Shown: piece after piece, positions 61,026-64,000 of the stretch
How positions within the stretch are numbered: the first letter of the stretch is position 1
How the letters are laid out: the number at the start of each line of letters is the position of its first letter
Source of the DNA: Thalassococcus halodurans
Lineage (GTDB): Bacteria > Pseudomonadota > Alphaproteobacteria > Rhodobacterales > Rhodobacteraceae
DNA: 64,000 nt
Direction of reading: 5' to 3'
NCBI RefSeq assembly: GCF_900108225.1
Contig: NZ_FNUZ01000008.1
Span: 32,340 to 96,339, forward strand
The notes under the pieces: model-generated
The model's input: the letters and a program-made list of their open reading frames with translations, nothing else
What the model was told of the DNA's origin: nothing
Databases searched by the model: none
Position numbers and translations under genes: made by a program

Positions 61026-61706
61026 ATGCTCGTTGATTTTCGCATCACACTTTTGGGCGCACTTACGGCTGGTACAATGGCTATGGCCCATGGTGACGTC
61101 GCCCCGCAGCCCATCAACACAGACGTTCTGCCCGACGTGGGCGAAGAATGGCTGACAGAAAACCCCTACCGCGCTGAAGAAGTCGGCGAAGAGACATGGG
61201 CAGCCGCCATCAAGATCGGTGATTCCGGTTACAACCAGAACTGTGCGCGCTGCCACGGTCTGGGCGCTGTATCGGGCGGTCTGGCCCCCGACCTGCGTTA
61301 CCTCGAAGCCGAAGAGTTCGGCGACGAATGGTATGTAGAGCGTTTCCAGGTTGGCTACACGCAGAACGGCATCACCAAGATGCCTGCGTTCGGTGAGCTT
61401 CTGGGCCAAAAGGCCGCTTGGGCCATCCGCACATACATCGAAACACGCCCCGATGACGGCGCGCTGGACGATTATTCTGACCGCCTGAAAGAAATCCGTG
61501 ACGAACTGGCTGGCATGTCCGCAGGTGATGATGCATCCGCGCTTCAGGCTGAGCTGTCCGAAATCGCAGGCAACATCGAAACAGCTTCGGGCGCACCCGT
61601 TGCAGACAGCATCGCGATGCGTGCGGCGAACCTTCTGGAAGGTGATACACCTGAATATGCAGAAGCCGCCGAACAGCTCACAATCGGATTGTCTGCCGCA
61701 AACTAA
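61026..61706 (+). CDS. pedF: Cytochrome c550 PedF
   Basis: 226 aa from the ATG at 61026 with AGGAGG upstream. The signal peptide ends near MAMAHG. The mature start HGDVAPQPINTDVLPDVGEEWLTENPYR is typical of the PedF group. Haem binding is C73-A-R-C76-H77 and the likely axial Met is M119 in TKMPAFG. A helical tail of about 80 residues follows. It accepts electrons from the PQQ dehydrogenase in the periplasm. Confidence 0.92.
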   Translation: MLVDFRITLLGALTAGTMAMAHGDVAPQPINTDVLPDVGEEWLTENPYRAEEVGEETWAAAIKIGDSGYNQNCARCHGLGAVSGGLAPDLRYLEAEEFGDEWYVERFQVGYTQNGITKMPAFGELLGQKAAWAIRTYIETRPDDGALDDYSDRLKEIRDELAGMSAGDDASALQAELSEIAGNIETASGAPVADSIAMRAANLLEGDTPEYAEAAEQLTIGLSAAN

Positions 61707-61724
61707 CGCGGCAGATTGGGGCAC

Positions 61725-62621
61725 ATGATTAGACGCGCCTTCCTCCTCACCTCAATCATCGGGTCTCTCCTTGCGGGACCCGCACTGGCTAGGTGCGAAG
61801 ATCACGTGCCCCAACCCAAACCCCAAAACGCCAGCCGCGATATCGTGGGGGCGGATTTGGATACGATCATTGATCGTGGGTACATCGAAATCGCCGCTTA
61901 CGAAGATTTTCCGCCGTGGTCCTATGAGGAGGACGGGAAGATCAAAGGCGTCGATATCGAAATCGGCCGTCTGATCGCGGCTGATCTGGGTGTTGAGCCC
62001 CGGTTCAAGCTGGTGACAGCTGGCGAAAACCTTGATGCCGATCTGCGCAACTGGATCTGGAAAGGTCCGCTGATTGGCGGAAGCGTGGCGAATGTCATGC
62101 TGCACATCCCCTATGACAGCGACTATGCCTGCCGCGTGGAACAGGTGGTCTTTACCGGCCAGTACCACGTCGAAGAGGTTGCTATTGCCTACCGCAAAGA
62201 TGCCTACCCCGAAGATCTGCCGGTTCCGGCTTATTTCCGGTTTGATACGGTGGCCGTCGAAAACGACTCGATCGCCGATTTCTACCTGACGTCGTTCCCC
62301 GGTGGCCAACTGGCCGCCAACGTGCGTCGGTACCCGACAGCCGCGGGCGCAATGCAGGCTTTGGCTGACGGCGAAACCAAAGCGGCCATGGGCCCCTTGG
62401 CGCAGCTTGAGTTTGGTCTGACCGAAGATTTGGGTGTACACACGCCGCCGCTTCCGGGGTTTGCCGCCGGCAACTGGACCAGCGGCGTTGCGGTACATTT
62501 CGCCTATCGCGGCCTCAGCTATGCTGTGGATGACGCCATCGTTGCCGCCATTCAGGATGGCCGCATGCAGGCGATCTTTGACAGCTACGGGCTGACCTTC
62601 AGACCGCCCGAGCTGCGTTAA
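61725..62621 (+). CDS. XoxJ/MxaJ-like periplasmic binding protein
   Basis: 298 aa with a signal peptide (FLLTSIIGSLLAGPALA). It has the type II (amino-acid-type) binding fold: GYIEIAAYEDFPPWSYEEDGKIKGVDIEIGRLIAADLGV and VEEVAIAYRKDAYPEDL. Family members next to PQQ methanol dehydrogenases (XoxJ, MxaJ) are thought to help activate the dehydrogenase or its metal. It is 18 bases after pedF and overlaps the convergent apbE gene by four bases. Confidence 0.87.
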   Translation: MIRRAFLLTSIIGSLLAGPALARCEDHVPQPKPQNASRDIVGADLDTIIDRGYIEIAAYEDFPPWSYEEDGKIKGVDIEIGRLIAADLGVEPRFKLVTAGENLDADLRNWIWKGPLIGGSVANVMLHIPYDSDYACRVEQVVFTGQYHVEEVAIAYRKDAYPEDLPVPAYFRFDTVAVENDSIADFYLTSFPGGQLAANVRRYPTAAGAMQALADGETKAAMGPLAQLEFGLTEDLGVHTPPLPGFAAGNWTSGVAVHFAYRGLSYAVDDAIVAAIQDGRMQAIFDSYGLTFRPPELR

Positions 62622-63505
62622 AGTTCAGTGATTGAGCCATTGTGACCGACGCAAATCGCCGTCGGCGCGCCGTCGATGGCACGTAGCGTGGCAGCGATTT
62701 CATAGGCATCCGCATAGCAAAACGCCGTGGACAGCGCGTCTGCGGTTACGGCCTCGTCCGCTTCGACACTGACGGTTGACCACAGCGGCTGACCCGCACC
62801 TTGCAGGTTCACGATATGTGGCTGGCCATCCGCCAATGTCATGGCCGTCGGGCTGGAAGTGGCGATGGCCCGATTGCGCAACATTCGTGTCTGGACCAAC
62901 CCGTATTCGGGATCAGAGACGCCCAAGGTCCAGTTGCGCCCGTTGCCGCGAAACTCGCCGATATTGACCAGAACATCTGTCAGGCCTGCATCAACCAAAA
63001 CCTGCGTCGCCAGATCGGTGACAAAGCCCTGCGCAATACCGTTCAGGGTCAGTGCCTGACCCGCGCCAAGGGTTATGCGATCCGGCGTGCACGTGACCTG
63101 TTCCCAACCGATCAGGTGCTGGAAAGGATAAGGATCTTGGCCCTGTGCCAAGGCAGACCACAGCGGTTGGACCGTGGGATCAAACCGGCCATTTGTGGCG
63201 CGATGCATGCGGTCACTGTGGGTGATCAACCGATGGAATCTGGGATCAGGCCGCAGCAAGACACCGTCTTTGTTCAACTGCGACAGGGCCGAGAACGGAT
63301 CATATAGGCTGAAGAGCGACTCGCATTCCGCTAACAACTGGCGGACTTGGGCAATCGCGGTTTTTGCAATTTCTGGCGGCGCATCCAGCGTCAGGGAAAC
63401 CTCGGCCCCCATCGCGACGCCCTGCCATTTAACGGGCGCCGATGCCATTGCCGGAGTGGCAAGCGCGGCCGCGCTAATGGTCAGGAAACGTCTGCGCGAA
63501 ATCAT
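62618..63505 (-). CDS. apbE: FAD:protein FMN transferase ApbE
   Basis: 295 aa from the ATG at 63505 with AAGGTGG upstream. The twin-arginine-like RRRFLTISAAALATPAMA indicates export. ApbE motifs: LFSLYDPFSALSQLN, FDPTVQPLW, LNGIAQGFVTDLATQVL with the FAD-binding residues, and NIGEFRGNGRNW followed by WSTVSVEADEAVTADALSTAF with the Mg-binding Asp/Thr. It attaches FMN to Ser/Thr of periplasmic flavoproteins. It overlaps the upstream NosR-like gene by four bases, so that protein or one near it is the probable target. Confidence 0.92.
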   Translation of the reverse strand: MISRRRFLTISAAALATPAMASAPVKWQGVAMGAEVSLTLDAPPEIAKTAIAQVRQLLAECESLFSLYDPFSALSQLNKDGVLLRPDPRFHRLITHSDRMHRATNGRFDPTVQPLWSALAQGQDPYPFQHLIGWEQVTCTPDRITLGAGQALTLNGIAQGFVTDLATQVLVDAGLTDVLVNIGEFRGNGRNWTLGVSDPEYGLVQTRMLRNRAIATSSPTAMTLADGQPHIVNLQGAGQPLWSTVSVEADEAVTADALSTAFCYADAYEIAATLRAIDGAPTAICVGHNGSITEL

Positions 63506-64000
63506 TCTGCGGCCACCTTCTGTCTGCTGCCCCGTTCCTTCAGGATCAGAGGCACGCATTGTTTTGGATCATCATGGATGGTTACGCAATCCAGACACTG
63601 GAAGCATTCGCTATATTGGATTTCACCGGTGCGTTTGATCGCGCCGTATTGGCATTTCACGCGGCACAGCTGGCAGGGGGATCCGCATTCTTCCCGTCGT
63701 GCGATCCAGTCGCGTCCCCGCAGCAACCCGCCAATCGCCATCACGGCTCCAAGCGGGCAGACATAGCGGCAAAACCCTTTGAACATCACCATGCCCAGCA
63801 CCAGCCAGAACACGGCGTAGGCGACATAGTACCATTCCCGCACAAAGAAGGTGGTGATCGCGGTTTTGAATGGCTCGACCTCGGCCGCTTTGTCGACTTG
63901 GTCAGGCGCGATAAAGGCAATGGCGATCAGACCCGCCAGCACCACGTATTTCAGGTACTTGAGCCGCTTGTCCCATGCCGCTGGTACGTCGATCTGGGGC
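63502..64000 (-). CDS. NosR/NirI-like membrane polyferredoxin (5' part beyond the window)
   Basis: Partial: at least 165 C-terminal residues. A membrane helix pair is followed by CRYVCPLGAVMAIGG and two 4Fe-4S clusters in ECGSPCQLCRVKCQYGAIKR and SECFQCLDCVTIHDDPKQC. The segments resemble the C-terminal half of NosR/NirI proteins, which carry a flavinylated periplasmic domain, two ferredoxin clusters and membrane helices for electron transfer. With ApbE next to it and the XoxF region before it, it may connect the periplasmic oxidation system with the membrane. The N-terminal FMN domain is not visible here. Confidence 0.85.
   Translation of the reverse strand, partial: PQIDVPAAWDKRLKYLKYVVLAGLIAIAFIAPDQVDKAAEVEPFKTAITTFFVREWYYVAYAVFWLVLGMVMFKGFCRYVCPLGAVMAIGGLLRGRDWIARREECGSPCQLCRVKCQYGAIKRTGEIQYSECFQCLDCVTIHDDPKQCVPLILKERGSRQKVAAE

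Overview
This window looks like part of a large extrachromosomal replicon (plasmid or chromid) from a marine Rhodobacterales (roseobacter-type) alphaproteobacterium. Three things point there. A complete repABC replication/partition module sits at 35.9-39.5 kb with three 16-bp parS palindromes and a counter-transcribed RNA. The gene families are typical of the group (Tad pilus locus, TRAP transporter, XoxF-type quinoprotein cluster, DUF3500, DUF305). Base composition is G+C-rich with AT-rich intergenic regions. Genus cannot be decided from the sequence alone.

Layout. (1) 0.1-4.5 kb: tyrosine/homogentisate catabolism operon hmgA-maiA-fahA plus an MBL-fold protein, read leftwards from a readable promoter that carries two operator-like palindromes. 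(2) 4.6-18.9 kb: an orphan AAA ATPase and a complete tad (Flp pilus) locus, tadD-cpaA-tadG-flp-cpaB-cpaC-lipoprotein-2x tadE-like-cpaE-L,D-transpeptidase-cpaF-tadB-tadC. (3) 19.2-23.3 kb: an OmpR/histidine-kinase pair followed by two small membrane proteins, a DUF3500 protein and a secreted EF-hand protein. (4) 23.4-35.4 kb: a catabolic cluster resembling rhizobial rhizopine (moc) genes. It has a MocD-like di-iron oxygenase, MocE-like Rieske ferredoxin, MocF-like reductase, MocC-like isomerase, inositol dehydrogenase, sugar ABC importer, a PanB-like C1 enzyme, PurU and two paralogous LacI regulators. (5) 35.4-39.8 kb: DUF305 protein and repCBA. (6) 39.8-47.7 kb: the lower gallate/protocatechuate 4,5-cleavage enzymes GalB-GalC-GalD, a TRAP transporter, a LysR-type regulator with two DNA-binding domains and a type I extradiol dioxygenase. 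(7) 47.7-51.6 kb: a TetR/NAD(P)-binding protein pair, then xylulokinase and transaldolase. (8) 51.6-64 kb: an alcohol-oxidation island with hybrid kinase, FIST sensor, LuxR-type regulator, a XoxF-like PQQ dehydrogenase with the lanthanide-type Asp-Tyr-Asp signature, Sel1-like protein, beta-propeller, ABC-type binding protein, cytochrome c550 PedF, a XoxJ/MxaJ-like binding protein, ApbE, and a NosR-like polyferredoxin cut by the window end.

How the parts fit. The replicon combines surface attachment (Flp pili) with uptake and breakdown of plant- or alga-derived compounds: aromatics, methoxylated or aminated inositols, pentoses and alcohols. The moc-like module can be read as import, oxidative O-demethylation (MocD/E/F), handling of the released C1 unit (PanB-like and PurU) and ring oxidation (IolG/MocC). 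The XoxF island can be read as sensing (FIST/kinase/LuxR), periplasmic alcohol oxidation, and electron transfer to cytochrome c. Several regulatory motifs were found by eye: TGACGTTTTTNCGTCA for the first LacI protein, TTNACA-N3-TGTNAA for the TetR protein, ATTGSACCATGGTCG shared by xoxF and the pedF/binding-protein divergent promoter, and the parS sites. No tRNA, rRNA, CRISPR array or insertion sequence was recognised. All family assignments come from reading motifs, without database searches.
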